Shown piece after piece: positions 34,595-41,232 of a stretch of DNA of 41,232 bases. The notes under the pieces were generated by a model that ran no database searches, was not told where the DNA came from, and saw only the letters and a program-made list of their open reading frames with translations. This DNA is from Pseudomonadota bacterium. GTDB lineage: Bacteria > Pseudomonadota > Gammaproteobacteria > Xanthomonadales > Xanthomonadaceae. The position numbers and the translations under genes were made by a program. How positions within the stretch are numbered: position 1 is the stretch's first letter; every line of letters begins with the position of its first letter. The stretch spans positions 1 through 41,232 of the forward strand of contig JAIUOJ010000013.1 in assembly GCA_020161335.1 (NCBI GenBank). The letters are read 5' to 3'.

Positions 34595-36133
34595 CTACAG
34601 CCGCTGCCCCTGCATCAGCCGGTACAGGCGCAGGCGCAGGCGCATCAGCGGTTGCGACAGCTTGGCCGGCATGCGCAGCGAGCCGCGGCGGCGGCGGATC
34701 GGCGCGTCCGTCGCCAGCGATGGCGTGGCGGACGTCGGCTGCGTGCCCAGGTTGCGCAACGCCGACTGCGTCGCCTGCTGCGGCGCGGCTTCCGTGGCCT
34801 CCGCCGACGCGGCGCCGACGTTCGCGAACAGGCCGAGCGCTGCGTATCCGCTGTAGCCGGGGAACACCTCGGCCGTGCGGGTGTGGCCCATGCGCTTCTG
34901 CAGCAGTTCGGTCAGCACCTGGCGGAAGTCGGTCGTCACCGGCACGTCGCCGAAGTACGGTGACAGGATTTCCGGATGCAGCCCGGGCCAGTTGCCGTAG
35001 AAGCGGCGACCGTTGACCGGACCACCGAACACCAGCAGCGGATTGCCGTAGCCGTGGTCGGTCCCGCCACTGCCGTTCTGGCGCACGCGGCGACCGAACT
35101 CGGACTGCACCACCACCGTCACCCGCGCGCCCTCGCCGCCGTTCTTCATCTCGCCATAGAACGCGGCCAGTGCTTCGGACAGTTCGGCGATCTTGTTCTG
35201 GTAGTAGTGGTAGCCGCTGCCGGCCGTGCCCTGGCCTTCATGCGTATCCCAGCCGCCGAGGTCGACGGTGGCGTAGCGCAGGCCGACGTTGAAGCGGATC
35301 GATTGCGCCACCGTCCACATCTGGCGCGCGAAGTTGCTGGTCGGCCAGCCGGCGGGCAGCGTGGAGGTGTAGGGCTGCTGCGCGATCGCGCGCAACGAGC
35401 CGTCCGCGGCGCGGCCGCTGTGCTCGATGCCGACGTTGCCCTGCCACAGGCTGGCAAGCGTCTCGTTGACGCCGCGGAAGCCGGCCGGCGATCCGCTGCG
35501 CGCCTGCTGCCACTGCCAGGCGCCCGAGTTCAGCGAGAAATCGGTGGGGCTGCCCATGGTGATGGCCTGGGTGGAGCCGATCAGGTTGGCCGGGGTGCGG
35601 CTGTTCACGGCCAGCGCCGGCATCACCACCGACGGCGAGCTGCCCGCCTGGGTGTTCCACGCGCGAGTGATCCAGCCGGTGCCCGCGCCCTTGGTGCCCG
35701 GGGTGCCGAAATCGAGGTACTGCTGCGCGTCGAAATGGCTGCGCGTGACCGTGGTCAGCATGCCGGCGCAGTGCACGATGGCGAGCTTGCCTTCGGTCCA
35801 GATGTCGCGCAGCCCCGGGGCCGAGGGGTGCAGGCCGAAGCCGGTGGCCGAGCCATTGGCCAGGGTCAGCGGCAGCGCGGAGTAGTCGCCACTGGCGCGG
35901 ACGGCCAGGTCCGGGCGTGCTTCCTCGTAGTAGGTGCGGTCGTTGCCGGACACCGGCACCACCAGGTTCAGGCCGTCGATGCCGCCGCGCAGGAAGACAT
36001 GCACGACGGTGTCGTAGCTGTTGACCGCGGCGAGCGCATCGCCGGCGAAGAACAGGCCCGGGCCCACGGCGCCGGCCGCGGCCGTGGCGCAGCACCCCTT
36101 GAGGAATTCGCGGCGGTCGAGTTCGATCTTCAT
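34595..36133 (-). CDS. Tat-exported DUF1501 family protein
   Basis: The 512-residue protein starts with a twin-arginine signal (DRREFLKGCCATAAAGAVG, Arg7-Arg8, cleavage near ALA-A at about 36), so it is exported folded. The body is DUF1501, which belongs to the alkaline phosphatase/sulfatase-like fold group. Conserved pieces include HVFLRGGIDGLNLVVPV (about 45-61), AIVHCAGMLTTVTRSHFDAQQYLDFG (about 118-143), LGGWDTHEGQ and VVQSEFGRRVRQNGSGGTDHGYGNPLLVFGG. The biochemical role is not established. The last 34 residues (479-512) are strikingly basic, with 10 Arg, one Lys and no acid. It lies nine bases after the DUF1800 gene, its usual partner, and the two are probably one operon. Confidence 0.9.
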   Translation of the reverse strand: MKIELDRREFLKGCCATAAAGAVGPGLFFAGDALAAVNSYDTVVHVFLRGGIDGLNLVVPVSGNDRTYYEEARPDLAVRASGDYSALPLTLANGSATGFGLHPSAPGLRDIWTEGKLAIVHCAGMLTTVTRSHFDAQQYLDFGTPGTKGAGTGWITRAWNTQAGSSPSVVMPALAVNSRTPANLIGSTQAITMGSPTDFSLNSGAWQWQQARSGSPAGFRGVNETLASLWQGNVGIEHSGRAADGSLRAIAQQPYTSTLPAGWPTSNFARQMWTVAQSIRFNVGLRYATVDLGGWDTHEGQGTAGSGYHYYQNKIAELSEALAAFYGEMKNGGEGARVTVVVQSEFGRRVRQNGSGGTDHGYGNPLLVFGGPVNGRRFYGNWPGLHPEILSPYFGDVPVTTDFRQVLTELLQKRMGHTRTAEVFPGYSGYAALGLFANVGAASAEATEAAPQQATQSALRNLGTQPTSATPSLATDAPIRRRRGSLRMPAKLSQPLMRLRLRLYRLMQGQRL

Positions 36134-36142
36134 GTCACGTCC

Positions 36143-37906
36143 TCAACGGCTCAGGAATTCGGGGGACATCAGGATCAGCGACACCATGCTGCGCAGCCGC
36201 TGCTGGTTGTAGTGACGCTTGAGGTCGTTCTGCGCCCAGTTGTCGGTGTCCTCGATGACGTAGGTCGCCGGATCGCCGTTCTGGGCCATGAAGCCGCGCA
36301 GCGCGGCGAGCCGCTCCGGCGCAGGCTGGTAGCCCAGGATGCGGTTGCACCAGAACTCGACCAGGCGGTTCGCGGTCCACTGCCCGGCCGGCAAGCCCGC
36401 CCGCGTGGTGTCGAGCAGCGGCAGCAGCTTGCCGTTGTCGGCGACGTTGTTGGTCTCGGTCAGCCAGTTGAGCACCTTCCAGGTCATGCCGAAGCTGCTT
36501 GCGCCCGACCAGGCGACGGACGTGTCCGGGTAGCCGTTTGGCGCCGGCCAGTCGTAGGGCTGGTGCCCGGTGAAGCCCATGCGCCAGTTGAGGTCGTTGC
36601 TGCGGTTCTCGTCGATGCGGTAGGTCCAGTCGCAGTCGAGCACGCGCAGGCCCGCAACGACCGCGTCGAACGGTCGCCGGTTCTTGCGTCCCCAGGCGTA
36701 CTGCAGGTCCTCCGACAGCAGGATGTGGCGCAGGGTGCGCTTGATCTGGTCGGGTGCCTGCCAGTTGGCGCGGAACACCTGGGCGGCGCTTTCCACCAGC
36801 GCGGGGTGGGGGTCGTCGGCGATGAAGCGGCGGATCAGCTTCCGGCAGATGAACTTCGCCACGCGCGGATGGCTGGCGATGCGGTTGAGGATGTCGCGGC
36901 CGTCCTGCAGCGCCGGGCGCTCGGGATAGATGAAGGTACCGAGCACGAACTTCGGCCCGGAGTCGTGCCATTCCGAGCGGTAGACGAAGGTGCCGTCGTT
37001 GTCGTTGGGATACTCCCAATGGCCGTTCTTGATCGTCCAGCCGGTGAACGCCGATGCGGTCTCGTAGACGTCGATGTCGGTGTAGCCCAGCGGGTAGCTC
37101 GGATCCTCGGGGCAGGGCGGGACCTGGAAGGGGTCCATGAAGCCGAGGTAGTTCTCGGCGCCGAAGGTATGCAGCTCGAGCAGTTCGCGCGCGAAGTTCT
37201 CGTTCGGGCCGGCGCGCCGGTTCGACTTGTTGTCGAGGTAGTGCATCATCGCGTTGCTCTGCGCGACGGCCTCGAGCATCGTGCGGAAGTTGCCGAAGGC
37301 ATTGGCGCGGATCACGTCGCGGTCGTAGTGGCCGTAAACCGGCGCGCAGTCGTAGTCGTTCAGCATGACGTTGAAGTGGTCGTGCCAGAACGTGTTGACC
37401 ACTTCGAACAGCTGACGTTTCGAGAAGACGGCGCGGACGAAGGCGGCGCGCTGCACCTCCCAGCCAGGACGCATGCGCGTGTTGTAGTCGTCCTGGCGGA
37501 CGTGCTGGCTCCACAGCTGCTGCAGGGTCTTGCCGAGCGTGGTGTAGCCGGCCGCCGTCAGCCGCGATTCGACCGCGCTGTCGTCGATCGCGGACGGGTT
37601 GAGCTGGCGATCGACCCAGGCGGTGAGGCGCGCGAGGTCGTTGCCGCCGAGCGCGTTGAACTCCGCGACCGAGGCCGTCGTCGCGCCGTAGCTGAGGTTG
37701 TTGAGCACGCGCACCGCGAACGGTGGCCGCGGCAGGGTGACCAGCTGGCGCGCCGAGGTCTTCTGGGCGGAGGCTTCGCCGGCGTCGCCTGGACTCGTGT
37801 CCGCCGCGGGCAGCGGGCTGTAACGGGGGGCGCGGGCCAGCTTGTAGCGCTGGCGGTGGGCGCGGTCGAGCATGGCGCGCTCGGTCGCGGATAAGGCCTG
37901 CGTCAT
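36143..37906 (-). CDS. DUF1800 family protein
   Basis: The 587-residue protein carries the DUF1800 signature: helical repeats with LSYGATTASVAEFNALGG near the N-terminus, FWHDHFNV (about 178-185), ENFARELLELHTFGAENY, and FICRKLIRRFIADDPHPALVES. Function is unknown. DUF1800 genes are habitually followed by a Tat-exported DUF1501 partner, as here. The frame is open to an ATG at 38023, but the ATG at 37906 (MTQALSATERAMLDRAHRQ) is preferred: it has a GGGGA-type ribosome site, and the upstream 39 residues look unlike the family. I see no obvious signal peptide at either start, so how it is located is unclear. Confidence 0.88.
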   Translation of the reverse strand: MTQALSATERAMLDRAHRQRYKLARAPRYSPLPAADTSPGDAGEASAQKTSARQLVTLPRPPFAVRVLNNLSYGATTASVAEFNALGGNDLARLTAWVDRQLNPSAIDDSAVESRLTAAGYTTLGKTLQQLWSQHVRQDDYNTRMRPGWEVQRAAFVRAVFSKRQLFEVVNTFWHDHFNVMLNDYDCAPVYGHYDRDVIRANAFGNFRTMLEAVAQSNAMMHYLDNKSNRRAGPNENFARELLELHTFGAENYLGFMDPFQVPPCPEDPSYPLGYTDIDVYETASAFTGWTIKNGHWEYPNDNDGTFVYRSEWHDSGPKFVLGTFIYPERPALQDGRDILNRIASHPRVAKFICRKLIRRFIADDPHPALVESAAQVFRANWQAPDQIKRTLRHILLSEDLQYAWGRKNRRPFDAVVAGLRVLDCDWTYRIDENRSNDLNWRMGFTGHQPYDWPAPNGYPDTSVAWSGASSFGMTWKVLNWLTETNNVADNGKLLPLLDTTRAGLPAGQWTANRLVEFWCNRILGYQPAPERLAALRGFMAQNGDPATYVIEDTDNWAQNDLKRHYNQQRLRSMVSLILMSPEFLSR

Positions 37907-37915
37907 GGTGGCGTC

Positions 37916-37962
37916 CCCGGAATCGTTCCGGGCAAGAGTATCGGTCGCGGACGCGATTGCAA
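37916..37962 (-). promoter_or_regulatory. Possible promoter and leader hairpin of DUF1800-DUF1501 operon
   Basis: Read on the minus strand, TTGCAA (37957-37962) and TACTCT (37935-37940) are separated by 16 bases. Just downstream a perfect hairpin CCCGGAA-TCG-TTCCGGG (37916-37932) covers part of the GGGGA ribosome site of the DUF1800 start. Both are moderate to weak calls. Confidence 0.3.
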
Positions 37963-38047
37963 CGTGACCGCGTGCGCATTCCGCGCTTGCTGTCGGCCCG
38001 GCCTTGACGCGGGCCTGTGCCAAGGCCGCGTGCAGCGTCGGGCAGGC

Positions 38048-38312
38048 TAGGGCCTGCTAACGCGATTGGCACAGGCCACGTTGTCGTGTCCGGCCGCCAG
38101 GTGGTCGTGCGTGGCGCAGCGGCAGGCTGGCCGCCTGTCCAGGCCGCGCGGCGGGCTGGCGGCTGGACACGGCAACCCGGATGGGCGCGCTTGAGTGCGC
38201 ACGGGGCCGCGTCATCACTCGGTCATGGATCGACATCCATTCCCTCCCTCTTCCTTGCCCCGCGCGCACTCAAGCGCGGCGTGGCGCATGCCAATCGCGT
38301 TCACAGGCCCTA
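38048..38312. repeat. 265-bp nested inverted-repeat element
   Basis: Outer 24-bp arms at 38048-38071 and 38289-38312 match at 22 of 24 positions (perfect 13-bp core AACGCGATTGGCA). Inside are two sub-structures. The first is 21-bp arms with two mismatches at 38080-38100 and 38156-38176 (core GTGTCC-GCCGCCAG). The second is 21-bp arms with one mismatch at 38187-38207 and 38257-38277 (core GCGCTTGAGTGCGC), which enclose a perfect ATGGAT-CGAC-ATCCAT hairpin at 38225-38240. There is no convincing ORF. It could be a MITE-like mobile repeat, a structured RNA or a protein-binding cruciform. The right end supplies the asnB stop codon. Confidence 0.85.
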
Positions 38313-40214
38313 ACCCGTGCGGGCGAGGGGCCGCGCCCAGTCCTGGACGGGCGTGTCGACGTATTGGCGGAACCAGTTCTCGGTCGACAGCCAGGTCCAC
38401 AGCCCCGGCAGCGCGCCCTGGCCGCTGCGCCAGCGATCGAAGGCCGTCGCGGCCGCGCCGGCGTCGAACACGTCGCGTTCGCGGAAGCGCTGCGAGCCGA
38501 TCAGGTCGCCGGCGTACTCGACGCCGTACTGGCGCAACCAGTCGTTGGCCGGGGTGGGATAGCCCTGCTTGTCGCGTCGGTCGAGGGTTTCGTCCGGGAC
38601 CACGCCGCGCATCGCCTCGCGCAGCACCACCTTGGTCACGCCATCGTCGATCTTCTGCGAAGCGGGCAGCGCGATGCCGTACTCGACGAAGGCGCGGTCG
38701 AGGAACGGCACGCGGCTCTCGATCGAGAAGGCCATGCTGAAGCGGTCCTCGGCCTGCAGCAGTTCCGGCAGGCGGGTCGTGGTGAGGTCGGTCAGCAGGT
38801 GGGTGTCGAGGTTGGAGAACGCCCGCCGGGCCAGGGCTTCGGCGGCGGGCGAGGACATCGCCCGCAGCTGCGGGCTGAGGAAGCGGTCGTCGAAGGCATT
38901 GCCCCGCCCGGCGACGCGCGCGGCCTTGCGCAGCCAGTCCGGCCAGAACGGCGTGGCCAGCTCGCGCCACAGGCCCATCCGCGACAGGTCGCCCTGCTGC
39001 GCGCGGAAGCCCTCGAAGTTGCGCGACAGCGTCGGCAGCCGGCCCTGCAGCAGCAGCTGGCGCAGGTAGGTGGGGTAGTAGCGCGGATAGCCGGCCAGCA
39101 GTTCGTCGGCGCCCTGGCCGTTGAGCACCACCTTGATGCCGCCGGCGTTCACCGACTTCATCACCTGCCACCACGAGTACACGCTGCCGCCCCACACCGG
39201 CTCCTCGTAATGCCAGGTGGACCGTTCGAGCACGTCGATCAGGTCGCGCCCGTCGGGCGAGGTGTCGGTGCCGTCGAGGTTGCCCACGTGCCCGCGCAGC
39301 GCGTCGATGTAGCGCGACTCGTCGTGCACGGTGCCCGGATAGGTCACCGAGAACGTGCGCAGCGGCGCGTCCATCTGGCGCGCGGCCAGTGCCGCCAGGG
39401 TGCCCGAATCGAGGCCGCCGCTGAGGCAGGCGCCGACCGGCACGTCGCTGCGCAGGTGGGAGCGCACCGCCTGTTCGATGTGGTCGCGGAAGCCTGCGGC
39501 GTGGTCGCGGCCGGTGGCGCCGCGGGCCGCCAGCGCATCTTCCGCGCTCCAGTAACGCGAGCGCACAAGGCGGCCGTCGGCCAGCACGGCGTTGTGCGCC
39601 GGCGGCAGCTGAAGCACGCCGTCGAAACAGGTGGTCTCGTTGCTGGCGCGCGCGCGGTAGACCAGCTGCAGGCGCAGCGCCTCCGGGTTGGGCCGCACCG
39701 GGACCAGCCCGCTGGCCAGCACCGACTTGATCTCGGAGGCGAAGGCGAAGCCGGCCGGCGTCAGCGCGTAGTAGAACGGCTTGATCCCGAGCCGGTCGCG
39801 CGAGCAGAACAGGCGCTGTCGCGCCGGCTCCCAGATCGCGAACGCCCACATGCCCTCGAAGCGGTGCACGCAGGCCTCGCCCCACTGGCGGTAGGCGGCG
39901 AGGATGACTTCGGTATCGGTGGTCGAACGGAAGGCGTGGCCGAGGCCGACCAGCTCCGTGCGCAGGGCCTCGTGGTTGTAGATCTCGCCGTTGAACACGA
40001 TCCACAGCGAGCCGTCGCCGCTGGCCATGGGCTGGTGGCCCGCCGGCGACAGGTCGACGATGCTCAGCCGGCGGTGCCCGAGCCCGACGTGGCCGTCGAC
40101 GTGGACCCCGGCGTCGTCAGGGCCGCGATGGGCGATCAGGTCGGTCAGGACGCCGATGGCGTCGGCGCTGACGCCCGCGCCGTCCAGGCGCACGATTCCG
40201 GCGATTCCACACAC
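38310..40214 (-). CDS. asnB: Asparagine synthetase (glutamine-hydrolysing)
   Basis: The 634-residue, two-domain enzyme makes asparagine from aspartate, ATP and glutamine. The N-terminal class II glutaminase domain has the nucleophile Cys2 directly after the start, HRGPDD (29-34), SIVDLSPAGHQPM (51-63) and NGEIYN (75-80). The synthetase domain has the ATP pyrophosphatase loop SGGLDSG (265-271), NGQGADELLAGYPRYY and DRFSMAFSIESRVPFLDR. The start is a GTG (40212-40214) with GAGGA seven bases ahead, and Cys2 fixes it. The length matches the long AsnB type, some members of which act in cell-envelope polysaccharide loci, but no sugar genes are adjacent. Its TAG stop is the outer end of the nested repeat. 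Confidence 0.92.
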   Translation of the reverse strand: MCGIAGIVRLDGAGVSADAIGVLTDLIAHRGPDDAGVHVDGHVGLGHRRLSIVDLSPAGHQPMASGDGSLWIVFNGEIYNHEALRTELVGLGHAFRSTTDTEVILAAYRQWGEACVHRFEGMWAFAIWEPARQRLFCSRDRLGIKPFYYALTPAGFAFASEIKSVLASGLVPVRPNPEALRLQLVYRARASNETTCFDGVLQLPPAHNAVLADGRLVRSRYWSAEDALAARGATGRDHAAGFRDHIEQAVRSHLRSDVPVGACLSGGLDSGTLAALAARQMDAPLRTFSVTYPGTVHDESRYIDALRGHVGNLDGTDTSPDGRDLIDVLERSTWHYEEPVWGGSVYSWWQVMKSVNAGGIKVVLNGQGADELLAGYPRYYPTYLRQLLLQGRLPTLSRNFEGFRAQQGDLSRMGLWRELATPFWPDWLRKAARVAGRGNAFDDRFLSPQLRAMSSPAAEALARRAFSNLDTHLLTDLTTTRLPELLQAEDRFSMAFSIESRVPFLDRAFVEYGIALPASQKIDDGVTKVVLREAMRGVVPDETLDRRDKQGYPTPANDWLRQYGVEYAGDLIGSQRFRERDVFDAGAAATAFDRWRSGQGALPGLWTWLSTENWFRQYVDTPVQDWARPLARTG

Positions 40215-40395
40215 AGGCGTTCCTCGGTCAGGTCAGGGTGCCGGCGGCGCTCGACGAGCCCCGCGCGGGCACTCCCCTGGAACACCCCCGGCCACTGCAG
40301 TGAAACGGGCCGCGGCCGCGGCGGCGGCCATTGTCGCATCCGCCGCGGGGGGCCGGAAGCGCGCCTTGCCGACGGATGGACGCGACGCGCCGGCG

Positions 40396-41232
40396 TCAGA
40401 CCAGGCCGGTGGCGTAGAACACGCCGATGATGACGAACACCGCGGTGGTCTTGATCAGGGTGATCGCGAAGATGTCCTTGTAGGACTGGCGATGGCTCAG
40501 GCCGGTGACGGCGAGCAGGGTGATCACCGCGCCGTTGTGGGGCAGGGTGTCCATGCCGCCGGAGGCCATCGAGGCCACCCGATGCAGCACGTCCATCGGG
40601 ATGCCGGCGGCGTTCGCATTGGCGATGAAGGTGTCGGCCATCGCCGCCAGCGCGATGCTCATGCCGCCCGATGCCGACCCCGTGATGCCGGCCAGCGCGG
40701 TCACCGTGACCGCCTCGTTGACCAGCGGGTTGGGGATCGCGCCCAGCGCGTTGGCCACCACCAGGAAGCCCGGCAGGGCCGCGATCACGGCGCCGAAGCC
40801 GTACTCGGAGGCCGTGTTCATCGACGCCAGCAGCGCGCCGCCGATGGCGCTCCTGGTGCCTTCGGCGAAGCTGGCGAACACCGGCTTCCACGCAAACACC
40901 AGGATCGTCGCGATGCCGACCAGCAGCGCGCCCTGCACGGCCCAGATCGCGGCGATCTTCGACACTTCCTGCACCACCGGTGCGGCATTGCCGACCACGG
41001 ACGGGATGAATTCGTGGCTGTCGCCGTAGGCGCGCGGGATCCAGCGCGTGAACAGCAGGTTGCTGACGCCCACCAGCAGCAGCGGCAGGATCGCCACCAG
41101 GGGATTGGCGAGGCGGTCGCCGGAGAATGGCGCCGGTTCGTTGAGCAGCGCGGCCGCGTCGCCGTAGCCCTCGCCGGCGCGCTGCGCCACGCGCCGGCGC
41201 CATTCCAGGTAGGTCATGCCCACGATCAGGAT
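40396..41232 (-). CDS. GntP family permease, C-terminal part (5' partial)
   Basis: At least 278 residues are visible and the frame is still open at the window edge, so the N-terminal portion is missing. About six hydrophobic segments are seen. The GntP (gluconate:H+ symporter) signatures include GGALLASMNTASEYGFGAVIAALPGF, NEAVTVTALAGITGSASGGMSIALAAM and the C-terminal ASGGMDTLPHNGAVITLLAVTGLSHRQSYKDI. It is predicted to import an organic acid such as gluconate, a hydroxybutyrate or another carboxylate; the substrate cannot be told. The 180 bases between it and asnB are G+C-rich with no clear promoter or terminator. Confidence 0.88.
   Translation of the reverse strand: MLIVGMTYLEWRRRVAQRAGEGYGDAAALLNEPAPFSGDRLANPLVAILPLLLVGVSNLLFTRWIPRAYGDSHEFIPSVVGNAAPVVQEVSKIAAIWAVQGALLVGIATILVFAWKPVFASFAEGTRSAIGGALLASMNTASEYGFGAVIAALPGFLVVANALGAIPNPLVNEAVTVTALAGITGSASGGMSIALAAMADTFIANANAAGIPMDVLHRVASMASGGMDTLPHNGAVITLLAVTGLSHRQSYKDIFAITLIKTTAVFVIIGVFYATGLV

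Noticed and set aside
34976-37894. Long plus-strand open frame opposite the DUF1501 and DUF1800 genes
   Set aside because: Same artefact: no domain, biased composition, and the minus-strand frames carry recognised families.
37907-38023. 39-residue extension of the DUF1800 protein
   Set aside because: It would cover the likely promoter and hairpin, resembles no family N-terminus, and a better start with a ribosome site exists at 37906.
38048-38312. Insertion sequence with transposase
   Set aside because: At 265 bp it is too short and has no ORF. If mobile it could only be a non-autonomous (MITE-like) element.

Overview
The window is G+C-rich throughout and reads as chromosome of a member of the Xanthomonadaceae (Lysobacteraceae), most like Lysobacter or Luteimonas. 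This rests on remembered similarity of the Nuo, RimP and DUF proteins to that family and on the order tpiA-secG-tRNA-Leu-nuoA..N-tRNA-fMet-rimP-nusA-infB-rbfA-truB-rpsO-pnp. No database search was possible. I see no phage, insertion sequence, integrase or CRISPR array.

Region 1 (1-2632) holds the tail of an unrecognised gene, an ECF-like sigma factor, a small VOC/glyoxalase-fold protein and, convergent to them, an exported V8-like serine protease. Region 2 (2633-7677) is the most intriguing part. After about 650 bases without a credible gene comes a near-consensus sigma-54 promoter (3284-3299). It is followed by a tightly coupled four-gene operon: an exported cupredoxin-like protein, a membrane GGDEF-EAL c-di-GMP enzyme with a large periplasmic sensor region, a DUF3034 probable outer-membrane beta-barrel, and an exported (probably lipoprotein) group 1 truncated globin. 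Together they look like an envelope metal/haem sensing unit wired to c-di-GMP.

Region 3 (7698-9947) has an SDR oxidoreductase divergent from tpiA, then secG and tRNA-Leu(GAG). Region 4 (10033-25142) is a complete 14-gene complex I operon, nuoABCDEFGHIJKLMN, mostly with overlapping stop/start codons. It is interrupted only by two small inverted arrays of a GGGAT/GGGAAT-type repeat, between nuoD and nuoE and between nuoF and nuoG. Region 5 (25229-34565) is the initiator-tRNA/translation/RNA-decay block: a strong promoter, tRNA-fMet, a terminator, rimP, nusA, infB, rbfA, truB, then rpsO and pnp with their own promoter and terminators.

Region 6 (34595-41232) lies on the minus strand: a DUF1800-DUF1501 pair (the second with a Tat signal), a 265-bp element built of nested inverted repeats, an asparagine synthetase whose stop codon is the first triplet of that element, and the C-terminal part of a GntP-family permease running off the window edge.

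The housekeeping genes appear intact with their catalytic and cofactor motifs. The accessory interest lies in the sigma-54/cupredoxin/c-di-GMP/globin operon and in the nested-palindrome element at 38048-38312.
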